Of a stretch of DNA of 64,000 nucleotides, positions 14,816-24,334 are shown in pieces. The stretch is from Streptomyces hundungensis (GTDB lineage: Bacteria > Actinomycetota > Actinomycetes > Streptomycetales > Streptomycetaceae), in the NCBI RefSeq assembly GCF_003627815.1, contig NZ_CP032698.1, forward strand, positions 3,224,001 through 3,288,000. The letters are read 5' to 3'. How positions within the stretch are numbered: the first letter of the stretch is position 1; each line of letters starts with the position of its first letter. Below the pieces are notes generated by a model. That model was not told where the DNA came from, ran no database searches, and saw only the letters and a program-made list of their open reading frames with translations. The position numbers and the translations under genes were made by a program.

Positions 14816-15874
14816 GTGCACGTCTTCGTGACGATCCCCCTCAACAAGCAGGACGTGTCGGTGCCGCAGCGCACTCGGGGTCTCGTCACGGACCTGTTCG
14901 CGTCCGGCCCCAGCGCCTGGCCCGGCGCCTACTTCTTCGTCCGCACCTGGGACCGTGAGACCGGCCTCGACTACTTCCAACTCAGCCTCGAATCAACCGA
15001 GTTCGACGCCGACGAGGCGCGGGAGCGGGTCGAGCGGGCCGCGAGCGCCCAGGGCCTGCGCGCCACCGTCGCGGAGATCCCGTTCGAGGAGATCCCCTCG
15101 CCGCTGTGGAACTGCGGGTTCGGCGGCCCCGACTTCGACGCCGTCGCCAAGCGTCTCTACCGTGCCGCGTCGCCGGTGCTCGCCCGGATCGCGCCGTCGC
15201 TCGACGGCGACACGACCGGGTCCTATCTGCTCGCGCTGCGCCTGATGGTCGCGCACGCCGGCGCCACCCTGCTCGAATCCGAACAGCGGCAGCTGCCCTC
15301 GCACTCCTTCGAGGAACTGCTCAGCCTGCGACTCCTCAGCTTCCGCTCGCACTACGAAGGCGTCTTCGCGCGGGCGAGCGACCCGGAGTCCTTCGAGCGG
15401 CGCTACGCCGCGTACTACGACCAACTCGGCGCCCGCGCACGGGACTTGGTCCGCGCCTGCGCCGAGTCACCCGAGTCGGCCGTCGCCGACGCCCGGGTCG
15501 GCGACTGGGCGGACCTGGTCCACCAGCACTTCGACGCGCTGCGGGTAGCCGTCGCGGCCGGCCTGATCGTCGACGAGGGCCTCACCCTCGACGACCTCAA
15601 CCGGGGCCGCGAGGTGCCCCTGCCGCCGACCCGCTTCCACTCGTTCATGTCGGACGAGATGGCCCAACTGCTGCACCACAACCCGGACTTCCTGTCCTTC
15701 CGCGTCCTGACCAGCCTGCTGTACAGCTGCCTGCACACGCTCGGGTTCAACCTCGTGGAGCGGTACCTCTTCTGCTACGTACTGGCCCGCGCCAACGAGG
15801 ACGTCTCGGGGCGGGCGACCGCGGAGTTGCAGAGCGGGCTTGGCGCCCTCGCGCGGAAGCTCGCGCACCGATGA
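14816..15874 (+). CDS. Probable [4+2] pyridine synthase (LanB-C-like, thiopeptide macrocyclase)
   Basis: 352-residue second member of the LanB-C-like group in this cluster. It lacks the RYW..G.HLR motif of the elimination enzyme and instead reads AYFFVRTWDRETGLDYFQLSLE near residue 40. The length, position after the precursor and divergence fit the TclM/TbtD-type enzymes that condense two dehydroalanines, aromatise the ring to pyridine and expel the leader peptide. The C-terminal half (SYLLALRLMVAHAG, FRVLTSLLYSCLHTLGFNLVERYLFCYVLARA) is helical, as expected. GTG 14816 follows GGAGG by 5 nt. The assignment is by elimination and context: one LanB-C-like protein is needed for elimination and one for cyclisation. 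Confidence 0.78.
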   Translation: MHVFVTIPLNKQDVSVPQRTRGLVTDLFASGPSAWPGAYFFVRTWDRETGLDYFQLSLESTEFDADEARERVERAASAQGLRATVAEIPFEEIPSPLWNCGFGGPDFDAVAKRLYRAASPVLARIAPSLDGDTTGSYLLALRLMVAHAGATLLESEQRQLPSHSFEELLSLRLLSFRSHYEGVFARASDPESFERRYAAYYDQLGARARDLVRACAESPESAVADARVGDWADLVHQHFDALRVAVAAGLIVDEGLTLDDLNRGREVPLPPTRFHSFMSDEMAQLLHHNPDFLSFRVLTSLLYSCLHTLGFNLVERYLFCYVLARANEDVSGRATAELQSGLGALARKLAHR

Positions 15875-15928
15875 CCGCACGCGGTGCCACGGTCGTCCAG
15901 CCGAAACCGATCTACCCTGAGGGGCGTC

Positions 15929-17857
15929 ATGCGTGTCGTGCTCGCTAGTGTTCCGTGGAGTCCGATCGAGATGCCGTCCTTGGCGCTCGGCCTGCTCAAG
16001 AGTCTGACGTTGAAGGAGTTCCCGGAAGCCGAGGTCGAAGTGGTCTACGGCAACCTGGAGTTCGTGGACTGGGTCACCTCCCGGCGCGCGTTCCGGTACG
16101 AGGACTACAAGTACTACGACCGGGAGAGCTGCTACCTCGGCCACGGCGACTGGGTCTTCTCCTCCGCCCTGTACCAGGACCCGTCCTGGAAGATGGACGA
16201 GTTCCTGGAGGCCTTCGGCCCCCGGCCCGCGGGATCCGACGGCGCGAGCGCGCCCGCCCCGTGGCTGGAGGCCACGCTGTGGCTGCACGAGCACGCCCAG
16301 GAATTCACCGACCAGCTGGCCGAGCGCATCGCCGCCGGCCGGCCCGACGTCGTCGGCTTCACCACCACCTTCCAGACCGTCACCGCCTCCCTCGCGGTCG
16401 CGCGCAAGCTCAAGGAGCTGTCACCCGACACCGTCACGGTGTTCGGCGGCGCCAACTGCGAGGGCTCGCAGGGCGAGGCGCTGCACCGCAACTTCGACTT
16501 CGTCGACTACGTGGTGCGCGGCGAGGGCGAGCTCGCCTTCCCCGGTCTGCTGCGGTCGCTGCGCGAGGACGGGCCGGCCGTCTCCACCATCAACGGCGTG
16601 TGCTGGCGCGACGAGAACGGCACGTCCGTCTTCAACCGGCCGGCCATGAAGCCGCTTCCGCCGGACGCGATGGTCCTGCCGCACTACGACGAGTACTTCA
16701 CCCGGTTCGCGAAGTCCGAGGCCCGGCGCTGGGTGGAGCCCCGGCTGGTCATCGAGGGAGCGCGCGGCTGCTGGTGGGGCGAGAAGCACCACTGCACCTT
16801 CTGCGGTCTCAACGGCGCCAGCATGATGTTCCGCAGCAAGCGCCCGTCGCAGTTCTTCGACGACATCGTGACGCTGGCCGAGCGCCACCGCGTCCTGGAC
16901 ATGCTCGTGGTCGACAACATCCTGGACATGGCCTACCTGGACTCGCTCCTGCCGCAGCTAACCGAGGCCGGCGTCGACCTGCGCATGATGTACGAGATCA
17001 AGGCCAACCTGCGCTACGAACAGCTCCAGGTGCTCGCGAAGGCCGGCGTGGTCTGCGTACAGCCCGGTGTGGAGAGCCTGAACGCCAACGTCCTCAAGCT
17101 CATGGACAAGGGCGTCACCGGCTGCCAGAACGTCCGCATGCTGCGCGACGCCGAATCGCTGGGCCTGACCGTCATCTGGAACTACCTCTACGGGTTCCCG
17201 GGCGAGCGGGACGAGGACTACACCTCGGTCATCGAGCAGTTCCCCAAGCTGCACCACCTGTGCCCGGCGGGCGCGGACGACCGGCTCGGCATCCAGCGCT
17301 TCAGCCCGTACTTCGAAAAGCCCGAACTCGGCTTCACCGAACGGCGCCCGGCCCGCCAGTACGAGCTCTGCTTCGACCTGCCGGAGCCCGAACTCTTCGA
17401 CCTGGCCTACCTGTTCGAGGCGCCGGCACGCGGCATCGGCGACGAGCTGGCCGCGCGGCTGACGGCCGGGCTCAACGAGTGGCGCGGCGAGCACTCCCAC
17501 AGCCGGCTGTCCTACTTCGAGACCGACGACGGCATCACCATCACCAACAGCCGGCCGCACTTCGACTGGGACGTCGTGCGCCTCACCACGCCCCTGGAGC
17601 GCACCCTGTTCCAGCTGCTCGACGACCCGAGGTCGACGGAGTACCTGGAGCGGGAGGCCGCGCGGCGCGCGGAGGCCGAGGTCGAAGAGGTCCGCGCCGT
17701 GCTCGCGCGCTGGTCGGAGCTGGGCCTGGTCTTCAGCGACGCCGGCCGGATGATCCACATCGTCACCAAGGACCACAACCAGCATCTGATGCGGATCCTC
17801 GTCGGCCGGGAGCTGGCGACGACCCAGCACCAGTCCGTGGCGCCGGTCGCCGTCTGA
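15929..17857 (+). CDS. RiPP maturation radical SAM C-methyltransferase (cobalamin-binding type)
   Basis: 642-residue protein of the RiPP maturation radical SAM protein 1 (rSAM_ocin_1) family. Residues 1-200 form a B12-binding Rossmann-like domain (GFTTTFQTVTASLAVARKLKEL; VFGGANCEGSQGEAL). The 4Fe-4S ligands are Cys281, Cys289 and Cys292 in GCWWGEKHHCTFCG, a CX7CX2C spacing characteristic of this family rather than CX3CX2C. Relatives in thiopeptide clusters C-methylate heterocycles or side chains using two SAM molecules. ATG 15929 was chosen (ribosome binding site GAGGGG); an earlier in-frame start gives a non-homologous tail. It predicts at least one C-methyl group in the product; the site cannot be read from sequence. 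Confidence 0.88.
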   Translation: MRVVLASVPWSPIEMPSLALGLLKSLTLKEFPEAEVEVVYGNLEFVDWVTSRRAFRYEDYKYYDRESCYLGHGDWVFSSALYQDPSWKMDEFLEAFGPRPAGSDGASAPAPWLEATLWLHEHAQEFTDQLAERIAAGRPDVVGFTTTFQTVTASLAVARKLKELSPDTVTVFGGANCEGSQGEALHRNFDFVDYVVRGEGELAFPGLLRSLREDGPAVSTINGVCWRDENGTSVFNRPAMKPLPPDAMVLPHYDEYFTRFAKSEARRWVEPRLVIEGARGCWWGEKHHCTFCGLNGASMMFRSKRPSQFFDDIVTLAERHRVLDMLVVDNILDMAYLDSLLPQLTEAGVDLRMMYEIKANLRYEQLQVLAKAGVVCVQPGVESLNANVLKLMDKGVTGCQNVRMLRDAESLGLTVIWNYLYGFPGERDEDYTSVIEQFPKLHHLCPAGADDRLGIQRFSPYFEKPELGFTERRPARQYELCFDLPEPELFDLAYLFEAPARGIGDELAARLTAGLNEWRGEHSHSRLSYFETDDGITITNSRPHFDWDVVRLTTPLERTLFQLLDDPRSTEYLEREAARRAEAEVEEVRAVLARWSELGLVFSDAGRMIHIVTKDHNQHLMRILVGRELATTQHQSVAPVAV

Positions 17858-17870
17858 ACAGGAGCGCGCA

Positions 17871-18545
17871 ATGACACTGGACGTCGACGTGGCGACCATC
17901 CCCGAGGTTTCGTCCGGCTCCCGCTTCGGCCTGTGGCGCCACCGCGACGCGGCGGTACGGGCCCTGCCGGACGTGTACCTCGGCCACCGCCCGCTCGGGG
18001 GCGACGCGGTGGAAGAGGCGCGACGGGCCTACGAACTCGGCGCACGGTTCGTGTCGATCGAGCCGCTCGCGGTCCTCGGCCCGGACGGCGACGCGGAGCG
18101 CACCACCCAGGTGCTGTCCCTCGTCCGCGAACTCAGCAGCCGCGGCGTGGAGGTCGACTGGCGGGCCCGGCTCGTTCCCGGCGGCCCCGAGTGGTGGGTC
18201 TTCGGCCACCTGTTCCCGCCCGCGGTCCTCGAAGGCCCGGGCGGTGACGAGGCGCTGGCGTCCTGGCGTTCGCGGTACCACGTCGGCCGGTGCTTCCTGC
18301 GCCGCGGCCCCGGCTTCGTCCAGATCCGCGACCGCCGCCACGGCGGCTTCCGCCGCCTCACCATCTCCGACGCCGCCTACCTCACCGCGATCGACGCCCT
18401 CCTGGCGGGCCGCGGCGCGGACGCCGTCCCGGCCCCGATCGTGGCCGCCTTCGAGAAGCAGCACCTGGCGGTGCGCTTCGGAAGCGAGATCTGGTGGGCC
18501 CCGTACCGCTTGCAGCGGTGGCCGCTGCCGTCGTGGGAGGTCTGA
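17871..18545 (+). CDS. DUF5825 family protein, partner of RiPP radical SAM enzyme
   Basis: 224-residue protein, ATG 17871 with AGGAG 8 nt upstream, 13 bases after the radical SAM gene. Sequence such as YELGARFVSIEPLAVLG, GVEVDWRARLVPGGPEWWVFGHLFPP and FLRRGPGFVQIRDRRHGGFRRLTISD is what I know as DUF5825, a family that almost always follows an rSAM_ocin_1 gene in actinobacterial RiPP clusters. No catalytic motif is visible; a binding or chaperone role for the methyltransferase or its peptide substrate is inferred from pairing only. It is the last gene of the plus-strand operon. Confidence 0.75.
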   Translation: MTLDVDVATIPEVSSGSRFGLWRHRDAAVRALPDVYLGHRPLGGDAVEEARRAYELGARFVSIEPLAVLGPDGDAERTTQVLSLVRELSSRGVEVDWRARLVPGGPEWWVFGHLFPPAVLEGPGGDEALASWRSRYHVGRCFLRRGPGFVQIRDRRHGGFRRLTISDAAYLTAIDALLAGRGADAVPAPIVAAFEKQHLAVRFGSEIWWAPYRLQRWPLPSWEV

Positions 18546-18557
18546 GGGGGGTGGGGA

Positions 18558-18587
18558 GTGCGGGCGGGCCGTGCTGCCGGCCCGCAC
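18558..18587. terminator. Hairpin between convergent DUF5825 and tsnR genes
   Basis: GTGCGGGC (18558-18565) pairs with GCCCGCAC (18580-18587), with extra G/C pairing inside. It lies in the 60-base gap between two convergent stops, so it can end transcription from both sides and marks the end of the biosynthetic operon. Confidence 0.6.
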
Positions 18588-18605
18588 CGAAGCGGGCTCG
18601 GCCCG

Positions 18606-19603
<998 letters not shown>

Positions 19604-20185
19604 ATGACCGCTCTGCCCGACTGGATGCGCCCGCCGCGCGAGGAAGGCTGGTTCGCGGAGGACCTGGACCGCCTCCCCGAGGCGCCTCGCCACACCGAAC
19701 TCATCGACGGAGCGCTCGTCTTCATGATGTCGCCACAGCGGTCCTGGCACGGCCGCCTCGTCACTGCCTTGACCACCACGCTCACGGCACAGGCGCCGGC
19801 CGGCTTCGAGGTCGAGCGGGAGATGACGATCCGCCTCGACGCCCGCAACCGCCCCGAGCCGGACCTCCTGCTGACGGATCTGCCCTACGACCCGGACCGC
19901 ACCTGGTACTCGCCGGAGCATGTGAAGCTCGTCGTCGAGGCCGTATCCCCCGAGTCGGCCCACCGCGACCGGACGGTGAAACTCCGCAAGTACGCGGAGG
20001 CGGGCATCCCGCACTATTGGTGCGTCGAGGACGAGAACGGCGCACCAGTCGTCCACGTCTACGAACTAGACGGACCAACCAGCACCTACGCGCCCGCCGG
20101 CATCTTCCGAGGCACCCTGCAACGCCCCGTGCCCTTCGAGATCACCCTGAACCTCAACAGCCTCACACCGCCCCGACGGGGTTGA
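19604..20185 (+). CDS. Uma2 family (DUF820) restriction-endonuclease-like protein
   Basis: 193-residue Uma2/DUF820 protein with a PD-(D/E)XK nuclease-like fold: ELIDGALVFMMSP near the N-terminus, RPEPDLLLTD in the middle (EPD motif), then VKLVVEAVSPESAHRDRTVKLRKYAEAGIPHYWCVE, in which E-V-S and the following K complete the presumptive active site. Such genes are common in multiple copies in Streptomyces; their function is unknown. ATG 19604 is preferred to the in-frame GTG at 19595. It lies between the resistance gene and the repeat-bounded island and probably belongs to neither. Confidence 0.85.
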   Translation: MTALPDWMRPPREEGWFAEDLDRLPEAPRHTELIDGALVFMMSPQRSWHGRLVTALTTTLTAQAPAGFEVEREMTIRLDARNRPEPDLLLTDLPYDPDRTWYSPEHVKLVVEAVSPESAHRDRTVKLRKYAEAGIPHYWCVEDENGAPVVHVYELDGPTSTYAPAGIFRGTLQRPVPFEITLNLNSLTPPRRG

Positions 20186-20486
20186 GAGGCGGCACCGAGC
20201 AGAGACAGGAAGCCGGAGGGGACGGGCTCACCGCAGAGCCTCGTCCCTTCCGGGACACCCCGTCCCGCTGTGTCCCCGGGGGGGACGCGACGACTGCACG
20301 TTGAAGCGGACTCCACCACAACTCCCTCTGACCTGCGGTTATATGGGCGCATCCCAGCACCATCCAGCACGGGATTCACTGCAAAGTACAAAAAAACGGA
20401 AGCGCTAAGACTACGCATCACCGCCCGCCAGACAGACCGCGCAGCACTCCAGACGCTGTAATAGTTTCTGTACTAGACTTGCGCCC
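20186..20486. other. Island left boundary region: ychF-end-like sequence, CCAGCAC repeats, TA promoter
   Basis: About 300 bases without a gene. Bases 20286-20325 resemble, with a gap and substitutions, the 3' end of ychF at 28372-28413 (both carry GACGCGAC, CACGTTGAA and ACTCCACCAC). CCAGCAC occurs at 20354-20360 and 20364-20370. Just before the next gene, GTAATAG (20458-20464) and GTACTAG (20470-20476) form a direct repeat of 12-base period, a candidate antitoxin operator overlapping the toxin-antitoxin promoter. Confidence 0.5.
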
Positions 20487-20762
20487 ATGAAGTCACCCCG
20501 CCCCGGCGGCACGGAGAACATCTCCGTCTCGATGCCCTCGGAACTCCTCGGTGCTCTGCGCACACGCACCGGCAAGCGCGGCGTGTCCGCATATGTGACG
20601 GCAGCGGTGCGGCATCAGCTCGCCATGGACGGCCTCGCCGAGATCGTGGCCGCCTACGAAGCCGATCACGAGCCGCTGAGCGACGCCGAAGTCCAGGCCG
20701 CGCAGAGCGAACTGTTCGGTGACGCACCGGCGCCCTACGCGTCGAACGACAGCGCCGCATGA
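20487..20762 (+). CDS. Antitoxin of VapBC-like pair (ribbon-helix-helix type)
   Basis: 91-residue protein: an N-terminal ENISVSMPSELLGALRTRTG segment followed by VSAYVTAAVRHQLAMDGLAEIV, the strand-helix-helix layout of RHH/CopG DNA-binding antitoxins, then an acidic C-terminal tail (EADHEPLSDAEVQAAQ) that would wrap the toxin. Its stop overlaps the ATG of the PIN toxin gene by 4 bp (ATGA). It probably represses its own operon through the 12-base repeats just upstream. Confidence 0.8.
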   Translation: MKSPRPGGTENISVSMPSELLGALRTRTGKRGVSAYVTAAVRHQLAMDGLAEIVAAYEADHEPLSDAEVQAAQSELFGDAPAPYASNDSAA

Positions 20763-21166
20763 AGGAGCCTGCGGCCAGGTCCCTGGTGCTCGACTCCCAG
20801 GCACTGTCGCTGCTGCTGCGCAACGACCGCCAGATGATCACTCGAATCGAGGCTGCTCGTCGCGTAGGCGTGCCCGTCCTTGTGTCGGCCCTGACCGTGG
20901 TGGAGGCCGTCTACGGCAAGACGGACATCGCCCAGCTGCGCTGGCTGCTCTCCCGCCTTCAGGTCCAGGACGTCACCCAGGCGGACAGCCTCACCGCAGT
21001 GCAGCTACTGAGCGACGCGGGCGGCCTGCACGGTCACAAGTACGCCATCGACGCCCTCGTCGCCGCGATGGCGCTCCGCTCCCCGGCACCCGTCCTCGTG
21101 CTGACCTCGGACCGCGACGACTGGTCGAAGCTGTGCGGCGACCACGTACAGATCAAGGACGTCTGA
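20759..21166 (+). CDS. vapC: PIN-domain toxin (VapC-like ribonuclease)
   Basis: 135-residue PIN-domain protein. Acidic active-site residues are visible in VLDSQALSLLL (first Asp), VVEAVYG (Glu), YAIDALVAAMAL (third acid) and LTSDRDDW (last Asp). VapC toxins are Mg-dependent RNases that cleave tRNA or rRNA and are silenced by the cognate antitoxin, here the overlapping upstream gene. It lies immediately before the restriction operon but on the opposite strand, 30 bases from the hsdR stop. Confidence 0.87.
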   Translation: MKEPAARSLVLDSQALSLLLRNDRQMITRIEAARRVGVPVLVSALTVVEAVYGKTDIAQLRWLLSRLQVQDVTQADSLTAVQLLSDAGGLHGHKYAIDALVAAMALRSPAPVLVLTSDRDDWSKLCGDHVQIKDV

Positions 21167-21196
21167 CCTCTCGGCGCTTACTCAGGTTGAATCCAC

Positions 21197-24100
21197 CTAC
21201 TGATCGACTGCCGCTTCGTAGAAGGCATCCGCGAGAGCGACGATGATCGCGTTGATGGCCGGCCCATCGGTGAAGAAGTAGTCAGCCATCGTGTTGTGGG
21301 CGTCCTGGTTGTCTGCGACCGCCTCCGTGACGGCAGCTTGGAAGTCCTGTGACTCCAGGAACTGCTTCTTGGAGTTCACCTTGGTCTGCTGGACCAGGTT
21401 TGGGTCAGCCAGCAGCCGCTGCACGAGGCACTGTACGAACTCCCTGATCTGGGAAACAGCGAACGTTTCGGCGCCGAAGAGGTCGTTCATCTTGTCTATG
21501 ACGATCTGAAGCGCGACGTACTTCGGATCCTTCTTCGCGCCCGTGCCGGCGGCGCTGATGCCCTTCAGCTGCCCGTCGCCCACGAGCGAGATGTCGACCG
21601 AGATCGCCTTGTTGTGCTTGACCCCGACCAGCACCACGTCGGAGAGGTCCACGTCGGCCGCCCAAGCGGACTCGGCAATCACCTTCTCCAGCAGGCGCAG
21701 GAAGATCGAGAGCGACTCCATGTAGGTATCGCCGTAGTTGACGATCTGGGACATGAAGTCGTAGAGCCGTACGTAGGTGGAGACGTCCTTGCGGAACAGG
21801 TCGAGCTCCTGGAGCTTTACTTTGTCTTCCTCCTCGATCGCCCGCGCATAGCGGCGGCGGAAGTCGTACTGCGCCGGGCTGATCGCCGCCGAGAGAGCGT
21901 TGTTGCCCTTCCGCGTCACCCACAGTTCGGCGACCTTGCGGACATCGTCCTCGGTGTAGATTCCGGCCTGGGCGAGCTTGTTGGCCAGGTGGACGACGAC
22001 ATACGGGTCGGTCTCGGTCTCCAGAGTCGCGTTCTTGAAGTAGGGCTCGAAGGCCGTCTTGATGTCCTCGGGCTTGTTGGCGAAGTCGATGACGAACGTC
22101 TTGCGCTTCTGCTCTCCACCAGCGGTGCGGTGGGTGCGGTTGAGGCGCGAGAGCGTCTGCACGGCGGTGACGCCCGACAGCTTCTTGTCGACGTACATAG
22201 CCGTGAGTAAGGGCTGGTCGAACCCGGTCTGGAACTTGTTGGCGACCAGCATGATCTTGTACGTGTCGCCTTTGAACGACTCCGCCAGATCAGCCCCGGC
22301 GCCGGGGTTCATATTGGCCTCGGTGAACTCGTCGTCCTTCGACGGCTGCGGACCCCAGTCGCTGTGCCACGTCTCGTCCTCGAGCATCGTCACCCCGCCC
22401 GAAAAGGCCACCAGGGTGCGGAAGTTATAGGAGGCGTCCTCGGTGCGGCGCTTACCGATGTAGGCGTCTATCGCCAGCTTGTACTTCACCGCGGACTTGC
22501 GGGAGTCGGTCACCACCATGGCCTTCGCCTTGCCTTCGAGGAGGTGGGCGACATTGGCGTGGAAGTGCTCGACGATGATCTGCACCTTCTGGCTGACGTT
22601 CGTCGGGTGGAGCTGAACCCACCTCATCAGCCCCTTGCGGGCGGCGACCTCCTCGACCTCTCCCCCGTCACCGCTCTCGGCCCTGCCGGCGATCTTCAGC
22701 GCGGTGTCGTAGGACTGATAGCCCTTGAGCACGTCGAGGATGTAGCCCTCCTCGATTGCCTGCTTCATCGAGTACAGGTGGAACTCGCGCGGCTTCCCGT
22801 CGAGCCCCTTGCGGCCGAACAGCTCGAGGGTCTTGTTCTTCGGCGTCGCGGTGAAGGCGAAGTAAGAGATATTCTCCGATTCGGCCCGCTCGGTCATCTC
22901 CGAAGCCAGCACCGACTCCACATCGACATCCCCGCCCTCCTCGATCTCCTTGAGCTCCTCGGCCGTCAGTGCCTGCTTCAGCTTCGAGGAGATCTGCCCC
23001 GACTGGGAGGAGTGCGCCTCATCAGCGATCACGGCGAATCGCTTGCCCTTCAGGCTGGCGTCGGTCCGGATCTCTTCCAGCGCATACGGGAAGGTCTGCA
23101 CCGTCACCGCGATGATGAGCTCGCCGCTCTTCAACGCCTGCGCCAGCAGACCTGACTTCGACTTCGCGCCGGCCTTGCGGACGTCCTCGGGACTGATCGT
23201 CGCGACAATCTTCTTGTTCCCGTCGATCTGCCGGATCGCATCCTGCAACTGGGAATCGAGCACGGTACGGTCCACGACCACGATGACGGAGTCGAAGACC
23301 TTCCTGTCGTGGGCATCATGCAGTCGGGCCAACCCATGGGCGGTCCAGGCGATGGTGTTCGTCTTTCCTGACCCGGCCGAGTGCTCGATCAAGTACCGGT
23401 GCCCGACACCCTCCTCCTTCACTGCGGCGACGATGTTCGTGACGGCCTCCCACTGGTGGAAGCGCGGGAAGAGCATGCTCGTACGCCGCACCGAGGTGCC
23501 GGTGGTGACGTCCCACTCCTCCTTGGTCTGCACGATCATCAGCCGCCCGATGACGTTCAACCAAGCGTGCTTCTCCCAGACGCGTTTCCATAGGTACGCC
23601 GTCGCCGACCCATCGTCCGCGCCAGGCGGGTTGCCGGCACCGCTGTCGAAGCCGATGTTGAACGGAAGGAAGTGGGTCTTGTCCCCCTCCAGCTTCGTGG
23701 TCATGGCCGCTAGACCGTTGGAGACCGCGAAGTGCACCAGTGCCCGGTGCCCGAATGACAGCAGCGGCTCCGAGCGCCCATTCGTCAGCGGGTTGCGGTC
23801 GTGCTTGTACTGATTGATCGCCTCGTCCAGCGACTGGGTGAAGTCGGTTTTCAGCTCCACCGTCGCCACCGGGAGCCCGTTGATGAAGAACACCAGATCG
23901 ATGGTGCGCTGGTCGGCCGTCGAGAAGTGCACCTGCCGCACCACCCGGACCCGCATCGCCTCGTAGTGCGACACAGTGGTCGCATTGAGCGAGGTATCGG
24001 GGCGGAACTGTGCCATCTTTAACCGGCCGCCGCCGATGTATTGCACCCCGTTACGCAGGATGTTCAGCGTCCCGCCGCCGTGCTCCAACGGTTTGTCCAG

Positions 24101-24334
24101 CGCCGCGGTCAGCACGTCGAGGAATTTCGCCTGCGACCCCGCCGCCTTCAGCGCCTTCTCGTACGCCAGCTTCTGCGTTGACTCCAGCCACGCGAACAGA
24201 TCCGCCGGGAACAGCGCCCGCTCGCGGTCGTACTCACCACCATCACGGTCATTCTTTGAGTACAGCCAGCCGTGATCCCGCAGGTACTCACAGATCTCCG
24301 TCTCGAAGACCACCTCATTGTGGGCAGCCATCAC
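21197..24334 (-). CDS. hsdR: Type I restriction enzyme R (translocase/endonuclease) subunit
   Basis: 1045-residue HsdR. The N-terminal nuclease domain has VATVELKTDFTQSLDEAINQY (the E-x-K motif). The helicase/translocase core has Walker A EHSAGSGKTNTIAWTAHG and DEAH box IADEAHSSQSG, with further motifs FAFTATPKNK and VANKFQTGFDQPLL. It cuts foreign DNA after ATP-driven translocation when complexed with HsdM2S. Two ATG codons (24334, 24331) overlap the hsdS stop; either may be used. The reading frame is intact from end to end. The operon order is hsdM-hsdS-hsdR on the minus strand. GC content is lower than in surrounding core genes, consistent with horizontal acquisition. Confidence 0.93.
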   Translation of the reverse strand: MMAAHNEVVFETEICEYLRDHGWLYSKNDRDGGEYDRERALFPADLFAWLESTQKLAYEKALKAAGSQAKFLDVLTAALDKPLEHGGGTLNILRNGVQYIGGGRLKMAQFRPDTSLNATTVSHYEAMRVRVVRQVHFSTADQRTIDLVFFINGLPVATVELKTDFTQSLDEAINQYKHDRNPLTNGRSEPLLSFGHRALVHFAVSNGLAAMTTKLEGDKTHFLPFNIGFDSGAGNPPGADDGSATAYLWKRVWEKHAWLNVIGRLMIVQTKEEWDVTTGTSVRRTSMLFPRFHQWEAVTNIVAAVKEEGVGHRYLIEHSAGSGKTNTIAWTAHGLARLHDAHDRKVFDSVIVVVDRTVLDSQLQDAIRQIDGNKKIVATISPEDVRKAGAKSKSGLLAQALKSGELIIAVTVQTFPYALEEIRTDASLKGKRFAVIADEAHSSQSGQISSKLKQALTAEELKEIEEGGDVDVESVLASEMTERAESENISYFAFTATPKNKTLELFGRKGLDGKPREFHLYSMKQAIEEGYILDVLKGYQSYDTALKIAGRAESGDGGEVEEVAARKGLMRWVQLHPTNVSQKVQIIVEHFHANVAHLLEGKAKAMVVTDSRKSAVKYKLAIDAYIGKRRTEDASYNFRTLVAFSGGVTMLEDETWHSDWGPQPSKDDEFTEANMNPGAGADLAESFKGDTYKIMLVANKFQTGFDQPLLTAMYVDKKLSGVTAVQTLSRLNRTHRTAGGEQKRKTFVIDFANKPEDIKTAFEPYFKNATLETETDPYVVVHLANKLAQAGIYTEDDVRKVAELWVTRKGNNALSAAISPAQYDFRRRYARAIEEEDKVKLQELDLFRKDVSTYVRLYDFMSQIVNYGDTYMESLSIFLRLLEKVIAESAWAADVDLSDVVLVGVKHNKAISVDISLVGDGQLKGISAAGTGAKKDPKYVALQIVIDKMNDLFGAETFAVSQIREFVQCLVQRLLADPNLVQQTKVNSKKQFLESQDFQAAVTEAVADNQDAHNTMADYFFTDGPAINAIIVALADAFYEAAVDQ

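Noticed and set aside
14764..14832. 22-codon ORF from an ATG between the hairpin and the pyridine synthase
   Set aside because: No ribosome binding site and no core-like sequence; at most an upstream ORF coupled to the GTG start.
13294..15874. Reading the LanB proteins as a lanthipeptide (class I lantibiotic) pathway
   Set aside because: There is no LanC cyclase; YcaO, SagB and a second LanB-C-like protein plus TsnR fit a thiopeptide, and the core has Ser/Thr/Cys azole patterns.
20086..20421. Minus-strand 111-codon ORF overlapping the Uma2 gene end
   Set aside because: Runs through terminator-like and repeat sequence, and includes a broken-frame copy of the ychF end; no family similarity.
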